Assembly: GCA_018266075.1 (NCBI GenBank)
Contig: JAFEBB010000014.1
Location: forward strand, 1-64,000
Source of the DNA: Deltaproteobacteria bacterium
Lineage (GTDB): Bacteria > Myxococcota > Myxococcia > Myxococcales > SZAS-1
Length of the DNA: 64,000 nucleotides
Direction: 5' to 3'
How positions within the stretch are numbered: position 1 is the first letter of the stretch; each line of letters begins with the position of its first letter. Below, one piece after another: positions 35,144 to 42,901 of the stretch. A program made the position numbers and the translations under genes. A model generated the notes under the pieces. It searched no databases, had not been told where the DNA came from, and saw nothing but the letters and a program-made list of their open reading frames with translations.

Positions 35144-36616
35144 ATGAAACATTTTGGTTTCATGCTCGGCGCGCTGGCGCTGGTGGGCGTTTTCGCGTGC
35201 AGCGGGCAGAAGGTGCAGGCTGTGCAGCCGCAGATGGTGGCCACGCAAGGGCCGCTCGCGTTCGGCAACGTGCCGGTGCTCAACGCCAAGAAGCTGCCCT
35301 TCTCCGTGCAGAACCTGGGGCGCGCGCCGCTCACCATCAAGTCGCTCGCGCTCGCCGCGGGGACGGATCCCGCGTTCAGCCTGAGCGGCGAGCTGCCGCC
35401 GACGGTCGCTGCGGGCGCGACCGAGATCGTCGAGGTCGTCTACACGCCGCCGGCGGAGGCGCCGGCCACGGGCACGCTGCACCTCGAGACGGACGACCCG
35501 ACCACGCCCTCGCTCGACGTGCAGCTCACCGGCGCGGGCTCGACGAAGGCTTCGATCGCCGTGCACCCCACGGCGCATCCGGACGCGGGCTCGGTCGACT
35601 TTGGCCGCGTGGGCGAAGGCCAGGTGCAGCTCGCGGGCGTGGACATCGTGAGCTCGGGCACTGCGGACCTCATCGTCGACGGGCTCGCCCTCTCCGGCGA
35701 CACGGACATCACCTTCCAGAGCAGCGCCCGCACGCCCGTGACCGTGCCCGTGGGCCAGACGCTGACGCTGCAGATGGAGTTCGCGCCGCCCGAGGGCGCG
35801 CCCACGCCCAGCAACACCACGCTCACCGTGCACTCCACGGATCCGGATCACCAAACGGTTACATTGCCGTTGACCGGCACCGTGAACCGCGCGCCCATCG
35901 CGTCGATCGCGGATCCGGGGCCGCTCGCGCCCGGGCAGACCGTGCAGCTCGACGGCTCGGCGAGCAACGATCCCGACGGCGACGACCCCATCGCCTTCCT
36001 CGACAGCAACGGCGGCCCGGGCTGGACCCTCGCGCGCGCGCCCGTGAACTCGCAGGCGGTGGTTGCGCCGGGCGATCAAGCGAAGCCGTCCGTGACGCTG
36101 GATCTGCCCGGCCAGTACGTCGTTCGCCTGGTGGTCACCGACAAGACCGGCTTGCAGACGCTGCACCCCGCCGAGCAGACGCTGGTGGCCAAGCCCGCGC
36201 AGGCGCTCGTCGTCGAGCTCGTTTGGGACAACCCGGACACGGATCTCGATCTGCACTTCCTGCCGCACGGCGCGCAGCTCGACGGCCCCGAGGATTGCTG
36301 GGCCAACAACAAGGTTCCCACGCTGCCGACCGCGACCGACGGCGGGCCGATCCTCGCCCGCGACGCGCTCGACCACTTCGGCCCCGAGGAGATGACCTGG
36401 GCCAGCCCGGTGGCCGGCACCTACGACGTGGACGTGGACTTCTACTCGAACCATGGCTCGGCAACGCCCGCCACCACTGCCACGGTGCGCGTGTACGTCT
36501 TCGGCGAGGTGGTCGCCGAGTACAGCCGCCAGATTCCGGATCAGGGCCACGTCTGGAGCGCCGCCACGGTCGACTGGCCAGGCGGCACCGTCACCAAGAT
36601 CGACACCCTGCAATGA
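35144..36616 (+). CDS. Ig-like/PKD-domain lipoprotein (choice-of-anchor D type)
   Basis: This 490-aa lipoprotein (LVGVFAC, Cys19) has two ASPM/HYDIN-type Ig-like domains (about 35-250; LAFGNVPVLNAKKLPFSVQN, then VDFGRVGEGQVQLAGVDI). A PKD-like domain (about 255-345; GSASNDPDGDDPIAFL) follows, and then a C-terminal domain with LVWDNPDTDLDLHFLPHG, resembling DUF2135/YfaP. All are extracellular adhesion-type folds. An upstream ATG at 35126 overlaps the preceding gene; 35144 gives a normal signal. The stop overlaps the next ATG (ATGA). Confidence 0.83.
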   Translation: MKHFGFMLGALALVGVFACSGQKVQAVQPQMVATQGPLAFGNVPVLNAKKLPFSVQNLGRAPLTIKSLALAAGTDPAFSLSGELPPTVAAGATEIVEVVYTPPAEAPATGTLHLETDDPTTPSLDVQLTGAGSTKASIAVHPTAHPDAGSVDFGRVGEGQVQLAGVDIVSSGTADLIVDGLALSGDTDITFQSSARTPVTVPVGQTLTLQMEFAPPEGAPTPSNTTLTVHSTDPDHQTVTLPLTGTVNRAPIASIADPGPLAPGQTVQLDGSASNDPDGDDPIAFLDSNGGPGWTLARAPVNSQAVVAPGDQAKPSVTLDLPGQYVVRLVVTDKTGLQTLHPAEQTLVAKPAQALVVELVWDNPDTDLDLHFLPHGAQLDGPEDCWANNKVPTLPTATDGGPILARDALDHFGPEEMTWASPVAGTYDVDVDFYSNHGSATPATTATVRVYVFGEVVAEYSRQIPDQGHVWSAATVDWPGGTVTKIDTLQ

Positions 36617-38256
36617 CCCGCTCCTCGAGACATATCGCGACATGTCTTGTCGCCCTGTCCCTGGTGGCTTGCCACAAGTCCGGCTCCCCCAAGGCCGACG
36701 GCGGCGCGGTCGACGCAGGCCCGGTCTGCGCCACCAACGACGACTGCGCGGACGGCGAGGTCTGCGACAGCGCCACCGGCAGGTGCAGCGCGTGCAAGTC
36801 GAGCGGCCAGTGCAAGCCGCACCAGCTCTGCCAGGCGCCCGCGCGCAACGAGCCGCTCGCGTGCGTCTATGCCGAGGGCTACGGCGACGACTGCAAGCTC
36901 AACGACGACTGCCCCGCGGGCCAGCTCTGCCACCAGGGCCTGTGCCTGCCCTCGAGCGAGGTGACGACGTGCCCCACCGGCGCGTGTCCGTCCGGCCAGC
37001 GCTGCAACAAGGCGAACCTGGTCTGCGAGGAGAACTCGGGCTGCTTCACCGACGACGACTGCCAGACCACCGAGGTCTGCAACACGGCCACGCACGCGTG
37101 TGATCTGCGCTGCACCGCGGACAACGTGGACACGGTCTGCGCCGCGGGTCAGAAGTGCGCCAACGGCCGCTGCGCCCAGTGCGGCCAGGACTCGGACTGC
37201 CCCGGCGGCCTGACCTGCGACACCGCCGCCGGCACCTGCACCAACGGCAACACCTGCTTCTCCGATCGCGATTGCCAGGTGCCGCTGGTCTGCAATCCCA
37301 CCACCAGCCAGTGCACCCAGCCGCCGCCGCCGTGCGTGTCCGACGAGCAGTGCAAGGTCGGCTACATGTGCGATCTCGCCTCGGGCCGCTGCGCGCTCGC
37401 GGGCTGCCAGCCCGACGCGTACGAGCCCGACAACCACAGCCAGGCCACGGCCGCCGCGATCGGCCCCGGTCCGGTGATCACCGTGAACAGCCTCAGTCTC
37501 TGCGGTGGCGAGCAGGACTTCTTCTCGTTCGCCATGCTCCAGGGCGACATCGTGCAGGTCGTCGTCAACGCGGATGCGCTCGCGGCGACCACGTTCGACA
37601 CCGCGCTGCTCGATCCGCAGGGGCGCGTGATCGGTTCGGGCGATCTGGCGGTGAACGCCCAGGCCGACTCGGATGGCACGTACGCCGTCCGCGTGCACTC
37701 CTCCGACGACGGCGAGACCTACTCGCTGCGCGTGACGATCGATCACACCGCGTCGAGCTGCCAGAACGACGCCTACGAGCCCAACGACACCTTCGCGCAA
37801 GCCACGCACGTGGTGCCGCCGGGCTTGAACACGCTCGCCATCTGCGCGGGTGATCACGACTGGTTCAGCATCGACGTGCCCGCTTCACTGGGAGTGAACA
37901 TCGCCGAGAGCTCGGATCCGCTGCAGGGCGATCTGGATCTCTACGTCTACGCGAGCGACGGCACCACGCTGCTCGGGCAGTCCGCCACCTCGAACGCGAC
38001 GGAGCTGGTGCAGCTCGGGCCGTCGAAGGTGGCGGGCGCGCGCGCGTACGCGCTGGTGCAAGGCGGCGATGCGCGCAGCGAGAACCAGTACACGCTCTCG
38101 GTCGTCTACCGCACCGATGAGCCGGATGCGGGTCCGGTCGACGCAGGTCCGGTCGATGCGGGCGACGTCGACGGCGGCGCGTCCGACGCAGGCCAGGCCG
38201 ACGCAGGCAATTCCGACGCGGGCAGCGATGGCGGCCCGTCCGATGGGGGTGGGTGA
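36613..38256 (+). CDS. Cys-rich repeat lipoprotein with PPC-type domains
   Basis: This 547-aa lipoprotein (LVALSLVAC) has about eight Cys-rich repeats with a CxxDxDC...GxxCdxxtxxC pattern (about 38-270). Two pre-peptidase C-terminal (PPC)-like beta domains follow, each opening with DAYEPDNHSQA or DAYEPNDTFAQA (about 275-390 and 395-515). It ends in a low-complexity Asp-Ala-Gly tail (VDAGPVDAGD). The same Cys-repeat type recurs in the last gene of this operon. It is coupled to both neighbours by overlapping stop/start codons. Confidence 0.83.
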   Translation: MTRSSRHIATCLVALSLVACHKSGSPKADGGAVDAGPVCATNDDCADGEVCDSATGRCSACKSSGQCKPHQLCQAPARNEPLACVYAEGYGDDCKLNDDCPAGQLCHQGLCLPSSEVTTCPTGACPSGQRCNKANLVCEENSGCFTDDDCQTTEVCNTATHACDLRCTADNVDTVCAAGQKCANGRCAQCGQDSDCPGGLTCDTAAGTCTNGNTCFSDRDCQVPLVCNPTTSQCTQPPPPCVSDEQCKVGYMCDLASGRCALAGCQPDAYEPDNHSQATAAAIGPGPVITVNSLSLCGGEQDFFSFAMLQGDIVQVVVNADALAATTFDTALLDPQGRVIGSGDLAVNAQADSDGTYAVRVHSSDDGETYSLRVTIDHTASSCQNDAYEPNDTFAQATHVVPPGLNTLAICAGDHDWFSIDVPASLGVNIAESSDPLQGDLDLYVYASDGTTLLGQSATSNATELVQLGPSKVAGARAYALVQGGDARSENQYTLSVVYRTDEPDAGPVDAGPVDAGDVDGGASDAGQADAGNSDAGSDGGPSDGGG

Positions 38257-41200
38257 TGGGCGCCTCCGGCATCAAGCGCGTGCTGCTCCTGGCTGCGCTC
38301 GCACTCGCGGGCTGCCACAGCACACCTTCGCAGACGCACAACCCGGTCGATGCGGGCACGACCTTCGTCCCCGACGCGGGGCCGCCGCAGTGCACCGTGA
38401 GCTGTCACGAAGTTCCGGACGCGGGCGTTGACGCGGGCTACCAGGCGCAGCCGCTCACCATCACTGCCGTGGTGCCGCACCGCGCGCCGATCACCGGCGG
38501 CACCAGCGTGCAGATCACCGGCTCGGGCTTCATGCAGACGTTCGCCGGGGACGCCACGCAGGCGCCCGCGCAGTCCACGCTGCTCGTGGGCGGCAACCCC
38601 GCGCTCGACTACACCGTCATCAGCGACGGCATCGCCGAGTTCACCGCGCCGCCGGGCAACGCGGGCGCCGTGGACGTGGTGCTCTCGAACCCGAACGGCA
38701 CCGCGACCTGTCCCGGCTGCTTCACCTACTACGCGCCGGTCTTGCTGCAATCTGTCGCTCCAACGAATGGACCGCTTGCGGGCGGCACCGTGGTCACGCT
38801 GGTGGGAAAGGGCCTCACCGCGGACACGGTGGTGCTCTTCGGTGACAAGACCGCGACCGGCGTCACCGTCGATGCCACGAGCGGAAATCTGACCGCGACC
38901 ACGCCGCCTGGCGAGAGCGTGGGCAGCGTCGACGTGCGCGTGTTCAATCCGGTCGGCACCTCGAGCTTGCTCCAGGCCTTCCGCTACACCGGCCCGCCGC
39001 TGCTCACCGCGAGCTCCCCTGCAGGCGGACCCATCGCCGGCGGCACGGCCGTCAACCTCCAGGGCCGCGGGCTCGCGGACCTCACCGCCTGCAGCATCGG
39101 CCCCAACGCCGCCACGCTGCTCATCCAGGACGACGCGCACGCCCAGCTCGTCGCGCCGCCGGGCGCCGAGGGCAGCTTCGACATCAGCTGCACGGCAGCC
39201 GCGGGAACCACGACGCTGAAGCGCGCGTACACGTACTTCGATCCGACGAACACCTCGCTGCGACTCATCGGCATCGGGCCGACGCACGGGCCGCCCACGG
39301 GCGGAAATGTGGTGACGTTGGTGGGCGGCGGGCTCGCGAGCGTGACCACCGTGACCTTCGGCGGCCAGCCCGCGACCATCGTCGCCGAGGGCGCGAACCT
39401 GCTCGTGGTGCAGGCGCCGCCGGGCCCCGCGCGCACCGACGTGGACGTCGCCATCGACTCGGGCGCCACGCTCACCGCCGGCTACCACTACAACCTGGCG
39501 ATCGCGGACGTGCGGCCCGCGCATGGCCCCGCACACGGTGGAACGCCGCTCCAGCTCGACGGCGCTGGCCTCGACGCGAATGTGCTGGTGACCGTCGGCG
39601 GACGCGCGATCACCAACGAGGCGGCGACGAGCGCGCAGCTCCTCACCGGCCGCGCGCCGCAGGGTGAAGGTGGCGCCGCGCTGGTGCGCGCGTCGTCGCC
39701 GACGGATCCGGAAGACTTCTGCGAGCTCCCTGGCGGCTACACCTTCGACGTCCCGCTCGGCGTGGGCGCCGTGGTGCCGGCCTCGGGCTCGATCGCGGGC
39801 GGCACCTTCGTGACCGTGTTCGGCGACGGGTTCGCGGCAGGTACCGTCGTCAGCTTCGGCGGCCACCGCGCGAAGGACATCACCATCGTGGATTCGCACA
39901 CCATCACCGCCCACACGCCCGCGGGCAGCGTGGGCAGCGTGACCGTGTCGGCGACGCTCTCGACCGAGCTCGCCAGCGTGGCCGATGGCTTCAGCTACAT
40001 CGACACCACCAACGCGGGCGGCGGCTCCTCCGGCGGCCCGCTCGACGGCACGATAAACATCACCGTGCTCGACGACACCTTCACCCAGTACGGCCAGCCG
40101 GTCGTCGGCGCGTTCGTGATCCTCGGCAACGATCCCTCGACGCCGTTCCAGGGCACGACCGATCAGCACGGCCAGATCACCTTCTCGGATCCTGCGTTGA
40201 TCAAGGCGCAGACGGTGTCGGTCTCGAAGAACGGCTACCAGTCGGTGACCGTGGTGGACCAGGCCTCGCAGAACCTCACCGTCTTCATCGGCCAGGACGA
40301 CGGCACCGGCGGCGCACCCGGCAGCGGCTCTCCGGGGCCCACGCCGGTGGACATCAGCGGCCAGGTGCACGGCTTCAAGGCGCCACACGTGCTTCAGCCG
40401 TACGAGCACGAGGAGTGTCACGTGGCGGTGGCGCCGCACTCCGTCTACGACGCGCCGCCGCTCGGTTCGCCCGACCAGCCCCAGCCCGGCGAGCGCAGCG
40501 TGCTCACCGCCGACGGCCAGACCTACTCCCGCATCGTCTACCCGGGCCTGTACGCGGTGTACGCCATCTACGGCATCGTCGATGAGCGCACGGGCGTCTT
40601 CACCCCGGTGCTGATGGGCCTGGCGCGCGACATCGAGGTCTCCGACACCCACCCCGCGCAGCACCAGGACATCGTGCTGGACATGCACCTCGATTACAGC
40701 GCTCCCGTGTCCATCACCAACGCGCTGCCCATCCCCGGCCTGGACGCGCCCGCAGCGAACGACGTGTACCCGTTCCTGGACCTCGGCGGCGAAGGCGTGG
40801 TGCCGCTCCAGTACAGCGAGAGCTTCACGCCGGATCTCCTGGTCACCGGCTTGCCCGAGGTGGACGGCTCGAACCTCATCTTCATCAACGCCACCAACGT
40901 GAACGGCTCGCCGGCGTCGTTCTTCTTCCGCCGGCAGCCGGGCGACGTGCGCAGCGGCATCACCCTCGGGCCCATGCTCGGGCTCATCACCTTCACCCAG
41001 CCCACCGTGGACAACCCGGCCTTCACCGGCACGCTCTCCTGGACCTACGGCGACGGCCCACCGCCCGACATGGCCCAGGTGCAGATCATCAAGCTCACGC
41101 CGGTGGGCACGGTGACGCTCTGGACCGTGGTGCTGCCCGGCGCGGCGACCACGCTGACCTTGCCCGGCTCGGCGGTGCAGAGCCTGCTCGATCGCGAGCC

Positions 41201-41363
41201 GCCGGGTGAGCAGCTCGAGGTGATCGTCATCGCCGATCGGGCGCCGCGCTTTGATTACAACCACTGGACGTATGGAGACCTGGGACAGCTCTCGTGGACG
41301 AGCTTCAGCTACGACGTGGTGGCCACCCAGCTCCCCGACGCGCCCGATGGCGGTGGACCATGA
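38256..41363 (+). CDS. IPT/TIG multi-domain surface lipoprotein
   Basis: This 1035-aa lipoprotein (LAALALAGC) starts at the ATG whose A is the last base of the preceding stop (TGATG). After a short DAG-rich linker come six IPT/TIG Ig-like domains, each opening with a P-x-x-G-P-x-x-GG-T pattern such as APTNGPLAGGTVVTL (about 67-585). A CarboxypepD_reg-like domain (about 600-690; GQPVVGAFVILGND) is next, and then a ~340-residue beta-rich C-terminus that I do not recognise. The architecture is that of a long extracellular stalk with a terminal module. Confidence 0.83.
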   Translation: MGASGIKRVLLLAALALAGCHSTPSQTHNPVDAGTTFVPDAGPPQCTVSCHEVPDAGVDAGYQAQPLTITAVVPHRAPITGGTSVQITGSGFMQTFAGDATQAPAQSTLLVGGNPALDYTVISDGIAEFTAPPGNAGAVDVVLSNPNGTATCPGCFTYYAPVLLQSVAPTNGPLAGGTVVTLVGKGLTADTVVLFGDKTATGVTVDATSGNLTATTPPGESVGSVDVRVFNPVGTSSLLQAFRYTGPPLLTASSPAGGPIAGGTAVNLQGRGLADLTACSIGPNAATLLIQDDAHAQLVAPPGAEGSFDISCTAAAGTTTLKRAYTYFDPTNTSLRLIGIGPTHGPPTGGNVVTLVGGGLASVTTVTFGGQPATIVAEGANLLVVQAPPGPARTDVDVAIDSGATLTAGYHYNLAIADVRPAHGPAHGGTPLQLDGAGLDANVLVTVGGRAITNEAATSAQLLTGRAPQGEGGAALVRASSPTDPEDFCELPGGYTFDVPLGVGAVVPASGSIAGGTFVTVFGDGFAAGTVVSFGGHRAKDITIVDSHTITAHTPAGSVGSVTVSATLSTELASVADGFSYIDTTNAGGGSSGGPLDGTINITVLDDTFTQYGQPVVGAFVILGNDPSTPFQGTTDQHGQITFSDPALIKAQTVSVSKNGYQSVTVVDQASQNLTVFIGQDDGTGGAPGSGSPGPTPVDISGQVHGFKAPHVLQPYEHEECHVAVAPHSVYDAPPLGSPDQPQPGERSVLTADGQTYSRIVYPGLYAVYAIYGIVDERTGVFTPVLMGLARDIEVSDTHPAQHQDIVLDMHLDYSAPVSITNALPIPGLDAPAANDVYPFLDLGGEGVVPLQYSESFTPDLLVTGLPEVDGSNLIFINATNVNGSPASFFFRRQPGDVRSGITLGPMLGLITFTQPTVDNPAFTGTLSWTYGDGPPPDMAQVQIIKLTPVGTVTLWTVVLPGAATTLTLPGSAVQSLLDREPPGEQLEVIVIADRAPRFDYNHWTYGDLGQLSWTSFSYDVVATQLPDAPDGGGP

Positions 41364-42529
41364 GCTCCTCCCGCGCAACGTTGGTCGTCTTCGCCCTCGC
41401 GCTCGCAGGCTGCAACAGCGGCAAGGTGAAGACGGTGGTGGGCTGCCAGTCGGACGCGGACTGCGGCGACGCCACGCTCTTCCAGTGCGACACGGGCACC
41501 GGCATCTGCCACTGCCGCAACGACAGCGCCTGCCAGAAGGGCGAGTTCTGCAACCCGGCCGGCTTCTGCCAGACCAAGGTCACCTGCTACACGAACAGCG
41601 ACTGCGACAACGGCCAGATCTGCGACTCGAGCGCGAACGTCTGCATCCCGCAGGGCCGCTGCACGAGCGACGACCAGTGCGCGCTGGGCACGCTCTGCGA
41701 CCGCGCCACGGGCACCTGCCAGCCGGGCTGCCACAGCTTCGGCGACTGCCCCGAGGGCAACGCCTGCTTGTGCGTGGGCCCGGACGGCGGTCCCGCGGAG
41801 TGCGTGTGCAACAGCCTGGATCCCGCCGTCCGCGAGCAGTGCCCGGTGGGGAGCTGCTCCACGGCGGCGTGTCCCAACAACGCCGCATGCGCGTACGGCC
41901 TCACCTGCGACGCGCTCGACGGCGGCGGCTTGCCCCAGTGCACCAACGAGTACGATCACGACGTGCGCCCGTACTGCGACGCCTGCACCGCGCAGCCCGG
42001 CACCAACTCCTACTGCGGCACGGGCGGCGCGAACTTCTGCCTGCTCGACACCTCGAACTCCGGCTTCGGGGGAAGCTACTGCGGCGTGGATTGCTCGCAG
42101 GGCGAGAGCTGCCCCAACGGCTACCACTGCGCGGACGTGGTCGTGGTTCGCTCCATCGGCTGCCAGCAGGACACCGACTGCCCGGTGAACCCCACGCCGT
42201 GCGCCACGGACGCAGACTGCCCGAACACCGGGCTCTGTCAGATCGCCCCGGGCGCGGCGAGCGGCTTCTGCAGCGGCCGCTGCTACAAGCACGAGGGCGA
42301 CACCGCCGGCTTCTGCACCTGCTCCATCGACAGCGAGTGCAACCAGGACGTCTGCGTCACCTCGACGCGCACCTGCAGCATCACCCGCCAGCCGTGCGAT
42401 CCGAACGAAGCGCAGCCGTGCAAGCCCATCCGCTGCGTGCCGTTCCACGGCTTGGGTGGATGCTTCATCGGGCAGAACTGCGCGCCGAATGAAGGCCTCT
42501 CGTGCACGCAGGTGCGGCCGCCGAATTGA
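41360..42529 (+). CDS. Cys-rich repeat lipoprotein
   Basis: This 389-aa lipoprotein (ALALAGC, Cys18) is almost entirely Cys-rich repeats with CxSDxDCxxGxxCD-type spacing. That spacing is the same family as in the gene at 36613-38256 and suggests many disulfides or metal binding. No catalytic motif is visible. It is the last gene of the coupled operon (ATGA overlap with the IPT gene). A perfect 11-bp terminator hairpin follows 127 nt downstream. Confidence 0.8.
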   Translation: MSSSRATLVVFALALAGCNSGKVKTVVGCQSDADCGDATLFQCDTGTGICHCRNDSACQKGEFCNPAGFCQTKVTCYTNSDCDNGQICDSSANVCIPQGRCTSDDQCALGTLCDRATGTCQPGCHSFGDCPEGNACLCVGPDGGPAECVCNSLDPAVREQCPVGSCSTAACPNNAACAYGLTCDALDGGGLPQCTNEYDHDVRPYCDACTAQPGTNSYCGTGGANFCLLDTSNSGFGGSYCGVDCSQGESCPNGYHCADVVVVRSIGCQQDTDCPVNPTPCATDADCPNTGLCQIAPGAASGFCSGRCYKHEGDTAGFCTCSIDSECNQDVCVTSTRTCSITRQPCDPNEAQPCKPIRCVPFHGLGGCFIGQNCAPNEGLSCTQVRPPN

Positions 42530-42655
42530 GCCACGAGCGGCCCGGGATGCACGAGGGCCAACTCGGATCCCAAGCACGCGACGACGCGCCTCTGGGCAAG
42601 GGGGCTTCTTCGGGCCTTGCTTCGGGCGGGCGCTGTGGCGAATCGAGGCTTCGAG

Positions 42656-42694
42656 CCGCCCTCGAGGCTCTCGAGGGCGGTCTGAGTTTTGTTG
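42656..42694 (+). terminator. rho-independent terminator of the lipoprotein operon
   Basis: CCGCCCTCGAG (42656-42666), a 3-nt GCT loop and CTCGAGGGCGG (42670-42680) form a perfect 11-bp stem. It is followed by a T-rich stretch (TCTGAGTTTTGTTG). Orientation and position fit the end of the five-gene operon. It is the clearest intrinsic terminator in the window. Confidence 0.8.
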
Positions 42695-42765
42695 TGATAT
42701 GGCAGAACAAATGGCCTCAGATGTACTTGCATATAATAACAGAAAATCGACAACTCACGAAGTCG
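42685..42765. other. AT-rich island in the 372-bp gap between convergent genes
   Basis: The gap 42530-42901 holds the operon terminator, then ~80 bp that are far richer in A/T than anything nearby (for example TTGCATATAATAACAG), then GC-rich sequence without a supported gene. A TATAAT at 42732-42737 has no -35 partner at the right distance. It could be a protein-binding site, an unprocessed remnant or a small-RNA promoter; I cannot tell. Confidence 0.4.
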
Positions 42766-42901
42766 AGCGAGCAGCACCTCAGGCCGACGAACCGCCCCTC
42801 TCTCAAATGCAAGACCGAGGCGCCGGTCCTGGATCCGCGGATCCGATCGAGCGCCCCGGCTCCCGCGCGGCCGAAGGCCGATGCCGTCACCCGCGTGAAG
42901 G

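Noticed and set aside
36721-38250. Regularly spaced Cys codons and Asp-Ala-Gly tails mistaken for a CRISPR-like array
   Set aside because: The repeats are at protein level with variable DNA sequence and spacing; no direct repeats of 25-40 bp with unique spacers occur.
38106-41378. Long minus-strand open frame opposite the IPT-domain gene
   Set aside because: It has the same GC-skew cause; no start signal or recognisable domain.
42732-42737. TATAAT as a promoter in the AT-rich island
   Set aside because: No -35-like box at 16-18 bp on either strand, and no gene follows at a sensible distance.
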